From Lolium rigidum (lineage: Eukaryota > Streptophyta > Magnoliopsida > Poales > Poaceae), in assembly GCF_022539505.1 (NCBI RefSeq), contig NC_061510.1, positions 266,733,687-266,797,686 of the forward strand: a stretch of 64,000 nucleotides of DNA, written 5' to 3'. Position 1 is the first letter of the stretch. Each line of letters starts with the position of its first letter. The notes under the pieces are model-generated. The model searched no databases, was not told the origin of the DNA, and worked only from the letters and a program-made list of their open reading frames with translations. Positions 11,590 to 23,999 of the stretch are shown here, in pieces. Both the position numbers and the translations under genes were made by a program.

Positions 11590-12733
11590 TCAAACATGGA
11601 TGACGTGGTGAGCTTTATTCATGGAATTTATGGGGGAGAGTACAACGGTGTCGATCATGTTCAAAATTTTGGCAAAATGCGCACATATAGGGCGTAAGCG
11701 AATCCACCCTGACCAAACTGACAAGTGCAACCAGCGACAAAGAGGACACCGAAGTTCACTGCTGATTCTCGCCGTATAACCAAAGTAGACCAGCCCATCG
11801 CCTTGTAGCACCAAAAACTGCGCGTCTGCCACGATTGCCATGCCCTGCATCGTAATAAGAGAATAATCAGGCAACACGGTGAGTAGGAGAGGAGCAGTGA
11901 AGTATTTTAAAATCACCATTGAAAGACTATGCTACACGCAAAATCGCTGAACTTTTTTCCCCCAATGGTCTGTACCTCCAGTGTAGAAGCTCGTGTAGGG
12001 TATGGCTTTTCCGATGAATCTCTGTCCTACCTTTTTGCTTCGGCCTGAACTGAGCTCAACTGTGTACAACCCAGCCCGTGTACCCAGGAAGATGACACCA
12101 GCACCTTCGGCAAAACCAACCACCAAAACGTGGAAGAAGGCACACAGAGGGACCAATGGTTGGAGCTCGATGACCCTGCGACGTGCCCATGTCGCGGCAC
12201 CGTTAGCGTTAGGACCAGCAGCCTCCATTGACCAGAGGGAGAGCACAGACTCCCGCACGGCCGCGAACAGCAGCATGCCGTCATCGGCCCCAGCGAGGAC
12301 AATGTCCGGTTCGTCAAAGAATGGCGCGCGGATGACCGCTAGTTCTTGCGCACCCATGTCGTACGCCACTATCATGTTCGTCTTTCCACATGGGAGATAT
12401 ACCTTATTTCCAACGACGGCACTGTGCCTGAAGTGGTCGATATAGACCCTAAATTCCCTAATCGACTGCCAATGGAGATGGTGTCGCTCCATTCACCAGC
12501 CTCGGATGAGTAGACGGAGGCGAGGATCACCCAGGGGCTATTGCCCACCAAGGTCACGAGAAAAGCGCCCTCGTCACTGTAGTCGCATCGATCGGCACTG
12601 GCGCGGAGCACTACGGCATTCCAGTGGTGCTCCACGCCCGACCACTCGGGGCTGGGGGGAGCGGGAACACTCCATCGGTCGTGGGAGACGAGGTCGCAGA
12701 CAGCGAAATCCCCGATCTCTTTGCTGCCCTGGT

Positions 12734-12769
<36 letters not shown>

Positions 12770-12830
12770 AGAACTCGCTGCCCTGGTGGGTGATGAAGAG
12801 TCCGTGCTGGGAGTCGAGGGCGTTAAACTA
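11590..12830 (-). pseudogene. F-box-like protein gene remnant lacking the F-box domain
   Basis: On the minus strand, 12830-12493 encodes a segment containing LDSQHGLFITHQGS, KEIGDFAVCDLVSHD and EHHWNAVVLRASADRCDYS. After a one-base frameshift near 12470-12490 the frame continues as FRVYIDHFRHSAVVGNKVYL, IVAYDMGAQELAVIRAPFF and DGMLLFAAVRESVLSLW to a stop at 11932. A likely second exon lies at about 11850-11590 (GMAIVADAQFLVLQGDGLVY). This order matches the C-terminal substrate-recognition region of grass F-box proteins. The N-terminal F-box is absent upstream of about 12830, where the sequence changes character. A 41-bp poly(A)-type insertion also interrupts the frame at 12736-12776. Three defects together support a pseudogene. 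Confidence 0.7.
12736..12776 (-). mobile_element. 41-bp extremely 5'-truncated poly(A) retroposon with 13-bp TSD
   Basis: A run of 33 T followed by GAGAACTC (minus strand GAGTTCTC then A33) is flanked by the exact 13-mer GCTGCCCTGGTGG at 12723-12735 and 12777-12789. Only 8 bp of non-poly(A) body was inserted. The host frame resumes across the duplication. Confidence 0.8.
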
Positions 12831-13062
12831 GGAATGAGCCGACCCGGCCCTGGTCTTGGACCCGGCCCCTGTGGCCCCAGCGCCAATTTATGAGGCCACG
12901 GTCGACCCATATAAAAATAGGCAGTGGCCTCGTTTCGTTGGCCCGATATGTATACCCAAATTTAGTGTATACTGATTTCTCTTATGCATAGTCCTCACAT
13001 GCTAATGGATGTGCAGTTGAAAGTAAAACGATAAAAATATTATTTTTTCGAGTCAAGCAACT

Positions 13063-13244
13063 TTTTTTTGCGAAACACAGTATAATCAAAGACGCTCACA
13101 CATACACGCACACACTCATCCATATGAACACATACACGCACACCCTACCCCTACAAATGCCATAAGTGTCAAATCCGAGATTTGAACTCTGGTGAGCTGG
13201 GGGTGCCACTATCCTCCTAACCATCCAACCAAAGGTTGGTTCTC
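13063..13244 (-). mobile_element. Au-type SINE (about 182 bp)
   Basis: On the minus strand it starts near GGTTGGATGGTTAGGAGGA (A-box region), contains GAGTTCAAATC (B-box-like) about 50 bp in, and ends GTGTTTCGC followed by an A tail. This matches the tRNA-derived Au SINE of grasses. Flanking repeats CGAGT(C/G)AAGCAACT at 13049-13062 and 13245-13258 form a 14-bp duplication with one mismatch. Confidence 0.85.
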
Positions 13245-13386
13245 CGAGTGAAGCAACTCTGGAGACTAGGCGTTATACCTACATCATACGTACATGTTAG
13301 AAATAATCACGACCCTTGAGTTCAGCTGGCTCGCTAGAATGATCAACGTGTCTATGATGTATCTACAACGCCTAGCTAGCTAGGTA

Positions 13387-13477
13387 CACTGGTAGAAAAA
13401 AGGGCTTCCGTCCAGCCCCATTAGTCGCGGAAATATTCGAACCGCGACTAAAGGGGGCTTTAGTCGCGGTTCGGGAG
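13387..13477. mobile_element. CACTA transposon terminus fragment
   Basis: Begins CACTGGTAGAAAAAAGGGCT and continues with complementary TTAGTCGCGG / CCGCGACTAA subterminal repeats, the form of Triticeae CACTA termini. It is cut at 13477 by the start of an LTR, and the opposite end is not in the window. Confidence 0.75.
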
Positions 13478-15536
13478 TGTAAGGGTACATTGCCCCTATG
13501 TGTGGTTTTGGTAATTAATGACAACCCCTATGGACTAATGTTTTCATTGAGTTTATATGAAGGAATATTCCATAGGTACTACTTGCTCTCCATGTGTTGG
13601 ATTCAAGTATGGATGCCATGAAGATAAAGATATACCTTGTGTATTGGCATCAAGATCATCGGTATGAAGATATATATGTGATATGATCAAGAAGAAGAAA
13701 TGAAGATGGAGTTCTTATGTGGAACTCAATATTATCCATGCTCTATCTTAAGTGAGTATGAGAAGATACAAGGTTGAGTTGGGCAAGTTCAAGATGAGCA
13801 TCTTGAGTGGATCACATGCTTGAAGCTTGCCGTCCATTTGGTGATAGTGGACATATGAAGATGTGCTTCAATGAAGCTTTCCCATCATAGTGTATGGGGA
13901 GCATTTGTGAGTATACACGAAGCGACAAATGATCAAGTGATGGGATGCGCAAGGCAAAGGTATGACCTTGATAGGTTTTCCTTTTACCGGTCTCGTGGTG
14001 GTTGATGGGAGACCGGATTATAGGATAGATAGCCGCACTATTAAGAGGGGCTTTCGGTTGGGTAACTTGACCACATCGTCTTAGGGAGCTCAATCCTTTG
14101 CATAATTTGCATATTCTTATTGCTTCTTGGTATTTCTCGGTGTGAGGTTCTTGAGCTTGTTGCTAGCTTTACAACAAGCCCAAGTTCATCGAAAACGGAG
14201 TTCACATGCATCTTCTATTGCGTTTTCGAGGTTGGGTGATTTTACCGGTTATTCATGATATAAGGTTCTACCTTTTATATTCATGATAAAATCCCCTCCT
14301 ACAGATTCTTGGGTTTTCACTTTCTATAAGATAGCATTTGTTGTTATCTTCCAAACAAAATTGGTTTCATGCGATTCGAAGTTCGGGAGCAATAGTTATT
14401 AAAGAAAAAGGAAAAGGAGAAAAGAATAAAAGAAAAAAGAAAAAGAAGGGGCTAGCCGACCGGCCGGTCTGACCGGACCGGCAACCGGCCCACCCGGTCC
14501 GGACCGGACCTGGCACTGATGCCATCCGGGCTGTGTCCAGGGGCTTCGGCCCATGACCGGCTGCGAGCCCGGTCCACGACCGGCCTGCCCGACGCGCACC
14601 CCGGTCCGGCCGGATCCCTTGGCCGGGCCGCCTCGCCCCACTCGGCCCACACGGCCACCTTCGCCCCGCGCGGCCCAGGCGGCCGCGCTGCCCGTGCGCC
14701 CCACGCCTACCTCGCCGCCTGCAGCTCGCCCCGCCTGGGCTGGTCGCCTCCGCGCGGCCCAGCTTGCCCCGCCCGGCCGGCGGCCGGCTCGGCCGGACAG
14801 GCAACCGGCCTCCTCAGCCCAGTTCCGGTCAGCCGGCTGGGCCGCCGGCCTGGGGTGTTTTTCAGCCCGATTTCTTTTGTTTTTTTCCTGTCTTTTTCCC
14901 CCAACAGCTCTATTTCTCCCTTTGCTATAAATAGGCTTCTTCCACCTTGAGCTGAGTTAGTTCTTCTCTTCCTCTCACCTCCATTGTTGCTATTTGAAGA
15001 ACTTGCTCTCCCTCTTGATTCCTCCAACCATTCTTGCTCATATTTGAGGATTTGAGAGAGGGGATCTAGATCTACACTTCCACCAATCCATTTCTTCTCT
15101 AAGTGAGGGAATCTCTTGGGATCTAGATCTTGAAGTCTTTGGTTGACTTTTCCCCTTGTTCTTCCTCTCCAATCTCATCCTAGCATTTGTTGTTTGGGTG
15201 GGATTTGAGAGTGAAGGATTTGAACACCTCTAGTGTTCTTGCTTTGCATCATTGCATAGTGTTGAGCTCTCCACCACGATTTGTTCGAGTGAGAGACCGT
15301 GAGCTTGTTACTCTTGGAGGGTGACCTCCTAGTTGGCTTGGTGATTGGTGCTCCGGTGATCTCTTCAAGAAGATTGTGAAGAGGCCCGGGCTTCTCCTTC
15401 GTGGAGCTTGTGAAGTGGTTGTGGAGCTTGCCATCTCCGGAGCGGAGGAAAAGCTAACCATAAGGAAAGGGCCATTATCCTTCGTGGGTGTGGTTCGGAG
15501 AATAGGGTGAGCCTTCGTGGCGCTGGAATAACCCAA
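13478..15536 (+). mobile_element. 5' part of a long LTR retrotransposon (runs into the assembly gap)
   Basis: Starts TGTAAGGGTACATTGCCCCT immediately inside the CACTA fragment, a terminus familiar from Triticeae LTRs. A TATA box (CTATAAATAG) lies at about 14926, followed by a leader-like segment. The block at 14440-14870 is very GC-rich with repeated CCGGNC motifs, consistent with an LTR U3/promoter. No gag frame is visible before the gap, so LTR versus internal sequence cannot be separated precisely. Confidence 0.65.
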
Positions 15537-15636
15537 NNNNNNNNNNNNNNNNNNNNNNNNNNNNNNNNNNNNNNNNNNNNNNNNNNNNNNNNNNNNNNNN
15601 NNNNNNNNNNNNNNNNNNNNNNNNNNNNNNNNNNNN
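15537..15636. other. Assembly gap (100 N)
   Basis: Exactly 100 N, a conventional placeholder for a gap of unknown size. Sequence on the two sides belongs to different LTR families. Confidence 0.99.
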
Positions 15637-17348
15637 GTGGCACTTTGGATTCGTTTACATATTACCAACCTCTAATGAAAGTTTATGAGAGGGTTGGTGA
15701 AGTTTTTCAAGGGTTAAGAGAGAGGAGGATGATATACTATGATCAAGAAGAGTGAAAGCTCTAAGCTTGGGGATGCCCCGGTGGTTCATCCCTGCACCAT
15801 GTTCCAAGAAACCCAGCATCTCAGCTTGGGGATGCCACTGACATCTCTTCTTCATCATTTCTTTCATTAACATCAGGTTCTCCCTGAAAACCTGTTTTAT
15901 TGATTACATCTTATGTATTCTGGGCGTCTGTGTATTTATTTCTTTGTTGTTATTTTCATTCTCTGAATAAATGCTTGTGTGGAAGACACGCTCAGCTGGG
16001 TTTATCTATCTGTTCACCGTGTTTCTCCAGCACTAATGTTCCTTGTGAGGTTGGCTGCTTGATTAATTTGTTCATATGGTTGGAATCGGGCGTGTGCATG
16101 TAGTAATTATAAAACATGGATGTCTGTGCTGTGGTATTGTGCTCATGTTTAGCTCTTGCATCATCTCACTTTACCTGTCATGAAAAGAAATACAGGCTTG
16201 CTAAAATTTGGTTTATAATTGAGGTGTCCCTCTAAAGTTGATAATTTCTGTGTTGAGTTTGAACAACAGAGAAGGCGATTGTAAAGTCTTATAATTTTTA
16301 CAATATGTCTTTTATGCTGGGTTTCTTTTATTTGCTTCATCCTTGTGTTTGTTTCAAATAACCTTGCTAGCCTAAACCTTGTATCAGGAGATTCTTCTGG
16401 TGCATCCAAATCCCTTGAGCCATCTAACCATGCCATTTGTATACCATACCTGCTACTGTACAGTGTTTCTCATGACTCATTACCCTTCATGATTTACCTT
16501 TAAAATTTCTATTCTTCCACACCTTACACCTGTCATAGCTCTTGGGATAAAATAAACAAAACTATACGTGGTGAAGAATATGTACTTATGTGTCTTATTT
16601 CTTAGTAAGTTGCTTGTTGTGCGGCTAGCCTGCTGCAGGGGCGTATCTAACTATTTCTTTGTTCAGATATATTATGGTGATTTTATATGTTATCTGTTCA
16701 GTCTGCAACAAAGTAAGAAGCGATTACAACATCACAGATCAAAATGGTTTATGCATATTGTTAGAGAAGAATCATTAGACGCTATAAAGCCATGATCCAT
16801 ACATTGGAAGTTTAGAATTGGAAAAATAAAGCCTCAATCTCTTATGAGAATATTATCTATTATTGATGCTTATACATCTAAAGAGTCCATGTCCACATTG
16901 TCTGTTGATAGGTGTGGATGTCTAAGTTGAGAATAATCAAAGCGAAATCAATGCGAAACTTTCTCATGAACACCTTGCAGGCGGCATAGAGGTACCCCAT
17001 TGTGACACTTGGTTGAAACATGTGCTGTATGCTATGATAATCCATGTAAATCCAAGCTAATTAGGATAAAATTAAAGGTACTATTAATATACTAATGTGA
17101 GCTTACAACATGGGATCATATTTGTCACTCATGTCCCTTCTATATACAATTGAATAAGGTATTAACTGTGTTTTTAGATCAAAGCTCTAGCACAAATATT
17201 ATAGTGATTAACTTTCCTCTTTGAAGGACCATTCAATACTACTTTTATGTTCAGATTGGATTCACCTATTCTCTCATAAAGCAAACACTTGTGTGAACTG
17301 TGCATTGATTCCTACATACTTGCATATTGCACTTGGTATATTACTCTA
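15637..17348 (+). mobile_element. 3' internal region of an Athila-like non-autonomous element (copy A), first part
   Basis: Closely parallels 45900-47580 and 58220-59930 of the two other copies, including TAAGCTTGGGGATGCC at 15762 and the same order of short motifs. It is non-coding. Its 5' side is lost in the gap, and it is split after 17348 by the antisense Tat-lineage insertion; it resumes at 30374. Confidence 0.85.
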
Positions 17349-17710
17349 TGATAAGATGTTAACTTCATCATTATACAAATAGTGAGACTAGGTTTGAATT
17401 CAGATGTAGAAGACATTAAGTCTGAAAGGTTTGTAGAAAAATATAAAATGAGAATAGTAGTTTACTCAACAATGATTAGTCTATGTGTTTTCTATTCCTG
17501 GCTCCCCTTATATGTGGCGGGGCAGGGGGTTCCATCATGTATGTGCAAGTTAAAGAACTTTCTTAACTCATCCGTAAGATTACAAATAACACTTCTTATT
17601 ACAGCTCTAGCACCCTAACTAATATCACAGAATGGTCTTCTTATTATTCATGGTGGTACAGGTAACTCCAGAACATATCTTGACGGGGCCCATTGGGGAT
17701 GCCTATGTCG
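17349..17710 (-). repeat. 3' LTR of the Tat-lineage element
   Basis: Diverged counterpart of 29989-30368. It shares GACTAGG, GTTTACTCAACA, CTCCCCTTATAT, CGTAAGATTACAAATAACAC and GGGCCCATT(A/G)GGGAT in the same order. Many differences imply old age. Confidence 0.8.
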
Positions 17711-18989
17711 GTAGCCCGAGGTGCAGCAGATCGTAGAGTCGGGGAAAATCTCCCCACATTTATTTTTACTGTATTCAGCTTTAGCTTGTCTATACTTCTT
17801 CCACATGAATTTCTATATTCTTAGGATAATGATAATAGTTGGGAAACAGTTCATCTGGCCAGTTCAGGTACTAGTTAACTGCTCTAGTGCTTAATCATAA
17901 AGCCACCACTAGATCAGTCCCTGGACATGATCTCGGGATCTTGGTGTGAAAGCTTCGTAGTTGCTAGCGCAAGGTCTTACCATTACGTAAGTCTCAGTCA
18001 ATTGATTTCTTTGCGTCCATTAGGATTTTCCTTACGTCATCTGTTGATACAGTTAAAAATAACAAATATAGTGATGAGGCTGCCGCACAAACGGATCTGG
18101 GGTCTTACCTTCGCGGTGTTTGCGGCGTTTAATTATTTACAACTTTTTAGGCGTTTCTGAAAGTATATTCTGGTGTGCTAAGGGCATTGAACAACCTGTT
18201 TCATTCAGTCAGTTGCAGCACTATCATTGGTTCCAGTGGGGAGTATATGTGGGGTTATCTTTATAACTCGAAATATGCTCATATCCCCACTCATGCTTTG
18301 CCTCCCTCTTTATATTTTTAGTAATTTTCCTTTGGAGCACGCGAGGAAACGGCGTTCCCGATGGGAGTGAATCCCAGAGGCTCTGACCAAGGACTTGTGC
18401 TTGGTTGCAGACTGTGTTCAGTGCCTGCCAGTGAACTATCATCATTTTCTCTCGATATTTTTCTTCTTTATCTCTCGGGTGCATGACAAAGGCATCCCCA
18501 CAGATCTGAATCTTGAGCTCTGATCTAATCACTTGTTTAGTCAGGCTCCCTCAAATATGTGGCTACCATAAAATTTATTTCTAACTCAAAGCGCCCCGGC
18601 ATTTGGACAGCTTGTGTTGATCAAATAAAATATCTAATAACTTCTCACATGGCTAATCTTAACCTATTTTTGTAATAAAATTTTCCATAGCCAAAATTAT
18701 AATCATTGTATTAATATAGTGCAATTTTCTGCCTTGTGTGATTCATTGTCTCACCACGTTGACCATTAGTGCAAGTGGGGGACACACATCCTCCGCTTTC
18801 CTGAGCGCACGTCTTTGTAGCGCACATTCCGTTCATCCGGTAGAAATACTTTTTTACCCTTCATGCGCAGAATCTTTTTGCTTGTTCTTCTTCTTGGTGC
18901 CCTTCCTTTTTCTAATTCTATATAAACCTTTCTTCAACCTCCGTTCGCCACCTTCGCTTGCTGCCACTTTCTCTGCTCCCCTTTGTAAA

Positions 18990-21900
18990 AACTTATATTC
19001 GCCCAATTCTCTAAGAGCTTCACCCTCACCTTGCAGTTCGCTCCTCAGGTTCCGTTCAGTGCCCTGCTGGGTGACTACTTCCCTTGTATTCCAGAGTCCA
19101 AGATGGCCGCTGAAGGCGTCGAGTGGAGGGATCCAAATCTCCCTTAGACGTCACTTGCTGAAAGGGCTGGGCTGATGAAGAAGGAGGGCCGCCATCCGCT
19201 TTCCCAGCGAAGAAAGCTACCCGGGCCTCGTGATGCAGGACCCAGTTTTGTTGATCACCTCATCCGCGGCCTTTACGCCCCTAGTTCACAGATTTCCTCC
19301 AGCGGCCTTCTTTTTGTTTACGGATTCTAAACACTCGTGGCCTATTCCATCCTCCTGTGCTTCATTTCTGTCACTCTTTCCACGAGTGCTATAAAGTCCC
19401 TCTAGCTGGCTCTGTGGGCATCGCATTTTCTGTCTGCCATAGTAAATACCTAGCATACACCTATAACATAGGCGTATTTATCTATCATGCGGCGTTGATT
19501 GCTTGACTGTCAAGTTCACCATAAACTCTGTCAGGGTGAGCAAAGGTGAAGCTCTACCTTCGAAGAAAGTGCCAGCTCGTGGTGAGCACAACATGTGATC
19601 CCTGCCAGCAGGAAAGTGCCAAAGTGCAACGCGCCGCTCCTTTGGGATGCTGAAGCTTCGAGAGAGAAACCGCAGTGACGAAGCTCCTTATGTCCCGTAT
19701 TCATCAACTTCCAAAATACTCGAGGCAGGGCTGAACATCTGGGTGTCCGAATCACGCCCTGCTGCCTTGGGATTAGAGTACGACAGCCTCTTCGAGGCTC
19801 GCAAAAAATCCCCTTCGGACGTAATGCAACGGTGCGAATGGCATCAATACAGGCTCTCCAAGGATCTTCTGCGTAGGACTTGAGAAGCCCAGTCGAAGAA
19901 TTTCCTCGCTGACCAAGAAGAAGGATCCTATTCCCTCCTCTTACGCGTGGAACCATACTGATGCCGTAATCCTCTCCCTCGGGTGTTATACTGTCTCTCT
20001 ACGCATTTTGCCGTCTTGTTCCGAACTTTTCACCTGCTTTTTCGACTTGTCAAATTTTGCTTTGATATCTCTATAATCTTTCTTTGTCGCTATTTTTCTG
20101 CGAAGCCATCCAACTTTGGCTTCCCTTCCTCACTCTTCTGTGAGGTTCGGGAAGTGCAGAACAAGACTAGCTAGTCGTGTGAAGACAGCGAGGGTTCTTC
20201 TCTCCACTGAGAGTGAAGTCGCGAGGTTCTCACTGGAAATCTGCGGCTTCCTCCGAGAAAGAAGTCGAATCCCGGCGCGGCTGGTCGGCGCCAATCCCTT
20301 CCCTCTGCTGTTTCCCCCAGGGAACAAAAGGAAAGAGGTACTGCGAACCGTCGGCTCTGCTTGGTACCTCCAAAGCTGCTTAGAAGAAGTTGCTCCTTCG
20401 TGAAGGGGGACAACTTTGAAATCCTTATGTCACGCCCTTGTCCCTTGGTTCGTGAGATTTCCTTTTACACTATTTGCTCTCGAGGATTTTTACCCTCTCT
20501 TGTCTCTTTGTACTACAACTTGCTTGTTGCGGTGATGAAGAGAGGAGACAATCCACGCCGATTGATGTGTGCGCGCCGAGCGAGGCACGTCTCGCCCACA
20601 CATTGGTTGTTCGGAGCGCAACCGGATGGAGATGAAACTTCGACAGCCTCAACGAGGGTGTGGAACTCACTTACTCCAGTTCACGCAAGCCCCCAGGCCA
20701 CCTTCGCCAAAAAAGATCAAAGGGTTGAAGACGTTAGAAAGACCCACCCCAACTAAGTGGTGGTTTTCCGACTTCTTCATTGTGTGGCGTAAAGTCTTTT
20801 CCCTTTTTCCTCCACGTCTATATTTTGGCTTGTAGGTTTCCACCCCCTTTGTTCAGCTGTATCTGATTTTCCTTTGTCTGGTTTCTCTCCTCAGCGCACA
20901 CTGTGAACGATTTCGTTCCCAGCTTGGGCCCAGGCAGTGAGGTCTAGTGATCTTTCGAGACCTCGTTTGAGAGGTATTAGTGCTCCCCTTTTTTCTCTTG
21001 ATTGCACCTTGCGCTATGAGTCACTAACGCCTTTTGACATTTTTGTTGCTTTGTTGAGTTGTTTTTCAGCTGACACTTGCGAAGCCAACAAGCGATGCTT
21101 TGATGCCCTTGCTCCGCGGTGGAGAAGAGCGAAAAGGCTCGCAAAAGAAAGCTGAATCCGGCGCCGACGCCGTTGAAGGAAGCCTGAAAAGGCTTCCGTG
21201 GCGGAAACTTCTCTGAGTGACCATATCACTCAACAAAACTGCTGCAGCGAGATGAAATTATTGTCTAAACATCGTCGCCCAATGCCGCCGTTTTTGTCGG
21301 TAAGTTACTTCGACCTCTCTTTTGTTCGAATTGCTTTGTCATGCTTTCTCTTTTTGAAAACCGATCTATATGTGTCGCCCATAGGAAGACGCGTCCAGCC
21401 TTATGATCTTGAGGAAATCCCAGAGAACGACGGCTCTTCTTGACAGCTCTCTTCTACAGAGATTCATGCAGGATGGAAGCATCGCCAAGGCATGGAAGAT
21501 GCTTTGACTACGGCCACGCAGCGAAGCTATTTCGACCTTCTGCCGAGAAGAAAGAAAGAGCCCAGAAGACATTCGGCGGGCTGGCCAAGTGCTTCAATGC
21601 TTTGAGAGGATCTTGGGCACAATCTTGGCCAGAAGGATTGAAAGTTGAGCGTCGAAAGGTACTATTGCTTTGGTTGCTAGCGACGGCAAAGCGTCGGCTT
21701 GGAGCCAAGGAGTTGGGAGATGTGCCGAAGATGGAGACTAAAACATGGGTTTTCTTTGATTAGGGCTGCTCAGCCCAACTCAGAAAGATCCTTGCCTTTC
21801 GCGGCTGGAAACCTACCTCGAGCTCAAGCTCCATCTAAGCGGAGAGTCCAAGTGCAGGCGCTTTGTCTTTCCTTCCCCTGCTATTTTTATTTTCTTTCTT

Positions 21901-22860
21901 TACGATAATTGTCGCCAAAGTAGTTATTGGCATTATATCCACTAGCTCCTACACATACTGTTTGTAATTACTCCGAAAAATCAATGAGAATTCTATCTTG
22001 TGATGATTGATCTCACCTCTTTTTAATTTGGAGTTGATATTTGATAACTATGCCTCTAGCCTATTCCTTCCACGTGTTTTGCCCCTATCTTTCTTCTGAT
22101 CAAGAAAGTTCTTGGCGATCTTTGAGCGACGGTTCTTTGGGTATGAGTTTGTGTAGAGTTGAAAGACAGCTGGCACAACTTCGGTATGCGAAGAAGCAAA
22201 CACTTGTGATGATGGAGCAATCTGTAGACATTGAAGCCAAAATTGCGCTTAAGCGGAGCTCGAAAGCTCTATAGCTGCTAAACCGCCATTCCGAAGCTGA
22301 AAAAACGCGACCGCTCAGAAAATCTTATGCCGGAGTTGATGAATGGCTTGACGCAGATATGTCGGGTATGTTTTTGCATCTTCTTTTCCCTCGTTGTGAC
22401 ACATAGCCCTATCTTCTCGCCACATCTTCTATTTTTATCTTTAAAACTGTTGCACGTTTCTGATAGTTTTCCTTTCTTGATACCTCTTGAAGAAGAGGGT
22501 GAATACTAGGGTAGGCCCTCTTGTTAGCCCTTGTCCCTTGACCATGGTTCTCTGTTCTGGGCTGCCCAAACGGACCAGTAATTAATCGGGTTTAGTTTTG
22601 CCTCTCGGTCCCGCGACTTCTTGGACTCTGCTGGATCTTGTCTGTTTAGGTGTTTCCCTCGCAACCTGGCTTACACGATACACTTCTTGTTTGATGGAGA
22701 AATTTAGCGAGTGCTCTAAATCCATGGATTTGTTGAGGCGCAACTTTAAATGGCGGCACAAGATTTATGTGATGATGGTCAGATCGCCATCCCAAATTTG
22801 ACATGAGCTAAGTGTTTCAAGTGTTTGGCCAAGATGGCGAAGAAGAAAAGGGATGTCTGA
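18990..22860 (+). pseudogene. Antisense ORF (aORF) remnant of the Tat-lineage element, Transposase_28-like
   Basis: Plus-strand frames opposite to the retroelement. At about 19105 the sequence reads MAAEGVEWRDPNLP, then GPSFVDHLIRGLYAPSSQIS, resembling the conserved HFxRGLGxP block of the 'putative gypsy type transposon' domain (PF04195). Further fragments include MQRCEWHQYRLSKDLLRRT near 19820-19880 and long charged helical pieces at 21100-21760 and 22130-22275. It is broken by many stops. Tat/Ogre-lineage elements are known to carry an extra ORF, often antisense, between pol and the 3' LTR, which fits this position. Its function is unknown. Confidence 0.6.
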
Positions 22861-23999
22861 TAAAATTGATGATCATGTGACATACTATTTGCGAAGATAT
22901 GATGGATGAACTTCTTCGGATGGACTCGAACTATTGATTAAAATTTGACTATCTTTAGAACATAGTACAGATCTGTAAATCGGATGACCATAGACAACAT
23001 ACTTGGGCCATGTAATTTTCCTTTGATTTTCTGGAACTCTGTGTATATTGTAATCATGTTCTATATTGTATAAGCTGGTGTGACTATTATTTCTTACAGT
23101 TGACACCTCAGGTAGTCGTGGTGTGGAAAGCTTTATTTATGTGTGTGCGCGGGTTTTTTAAGGCATGGCGTCGGAGGTTGTATTGAGCGTGCTATATTCT
23201 TGCAGTTCTAGCCCTCGTGCACTTATTTTGTTGATTGCTATCTTGGTCTTATTTTGCCGAGGTGTTTGTGCACCAAGGCGAAATATTGCCGGGAATGTAT
23301 TTTGCAAGTTGCGAGGCCCAAGCCCGAGCACCTCTTGAGAGAAATGTATATCTCAACTATCTTTACTATATTGCGGCCACCACGAGGCCCGCCTCATTAA
23401 AGCCTTTCCAGGCCCCACTCGGTGCCCGAAAAAGGAAAAGAAGTGCGTCCGCAGAGCTTCTGCGGGCGTTTCGGTTACATTGAAGTTTTACAAGGACTAT
23501 GTTGGAGCTCACGGGGCGAACCGCACGAGCCTAAAGCGCCACGTTCGGGGGTTTTTGCTCCTCACACTTTGTCTTCTTTGTCCTTTATCATGCGGCATCC
23601 TCCTCCGGTTGCCTCATGTGGCGATGTAAGGTCCAAGCCATGGCGTACGCGAGGCTTTTCATGGCTTTTTTGCTGTGAGCCGAAAAGGACTAGGTCTCCC
23701 ACACGGAAGGATCTTGGCAGTAAAAAGCGTGGGGCCTATGGTAATTCTTGAGGTCCTGCGATATTTGGTTACTCGGGAGAGTACTTCATCTCTAGCCTCG
23801 TCAAGTTGCATCGACGTCATCCTCCTAGCGCTTTTCTAGAGCACCTCTTCATCATATTCCACGACTCGTGGAGAATCGTGCTCCACCTCAATTGGTAATA
23901 CTTTTGCTACCGCTCCCAGCGGAACCAAGAAGACGAGCAGGTTTCTTGTGTCGGCTGATGTTTGGTGTTGTTCGTGTGCTCCATATTACCTTTGGGCGC

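Noticed and set aside
14367..14950. Long GC-rich frames (up to 145 codons) on both strands
   Set aside because: Composition-driven open frames in CCGGNC-rich LTR sequence; no start context or domain.
15249..15755. Frames crossing the N run
   Set aside because: They consist partly of N and join unrelated sequences.
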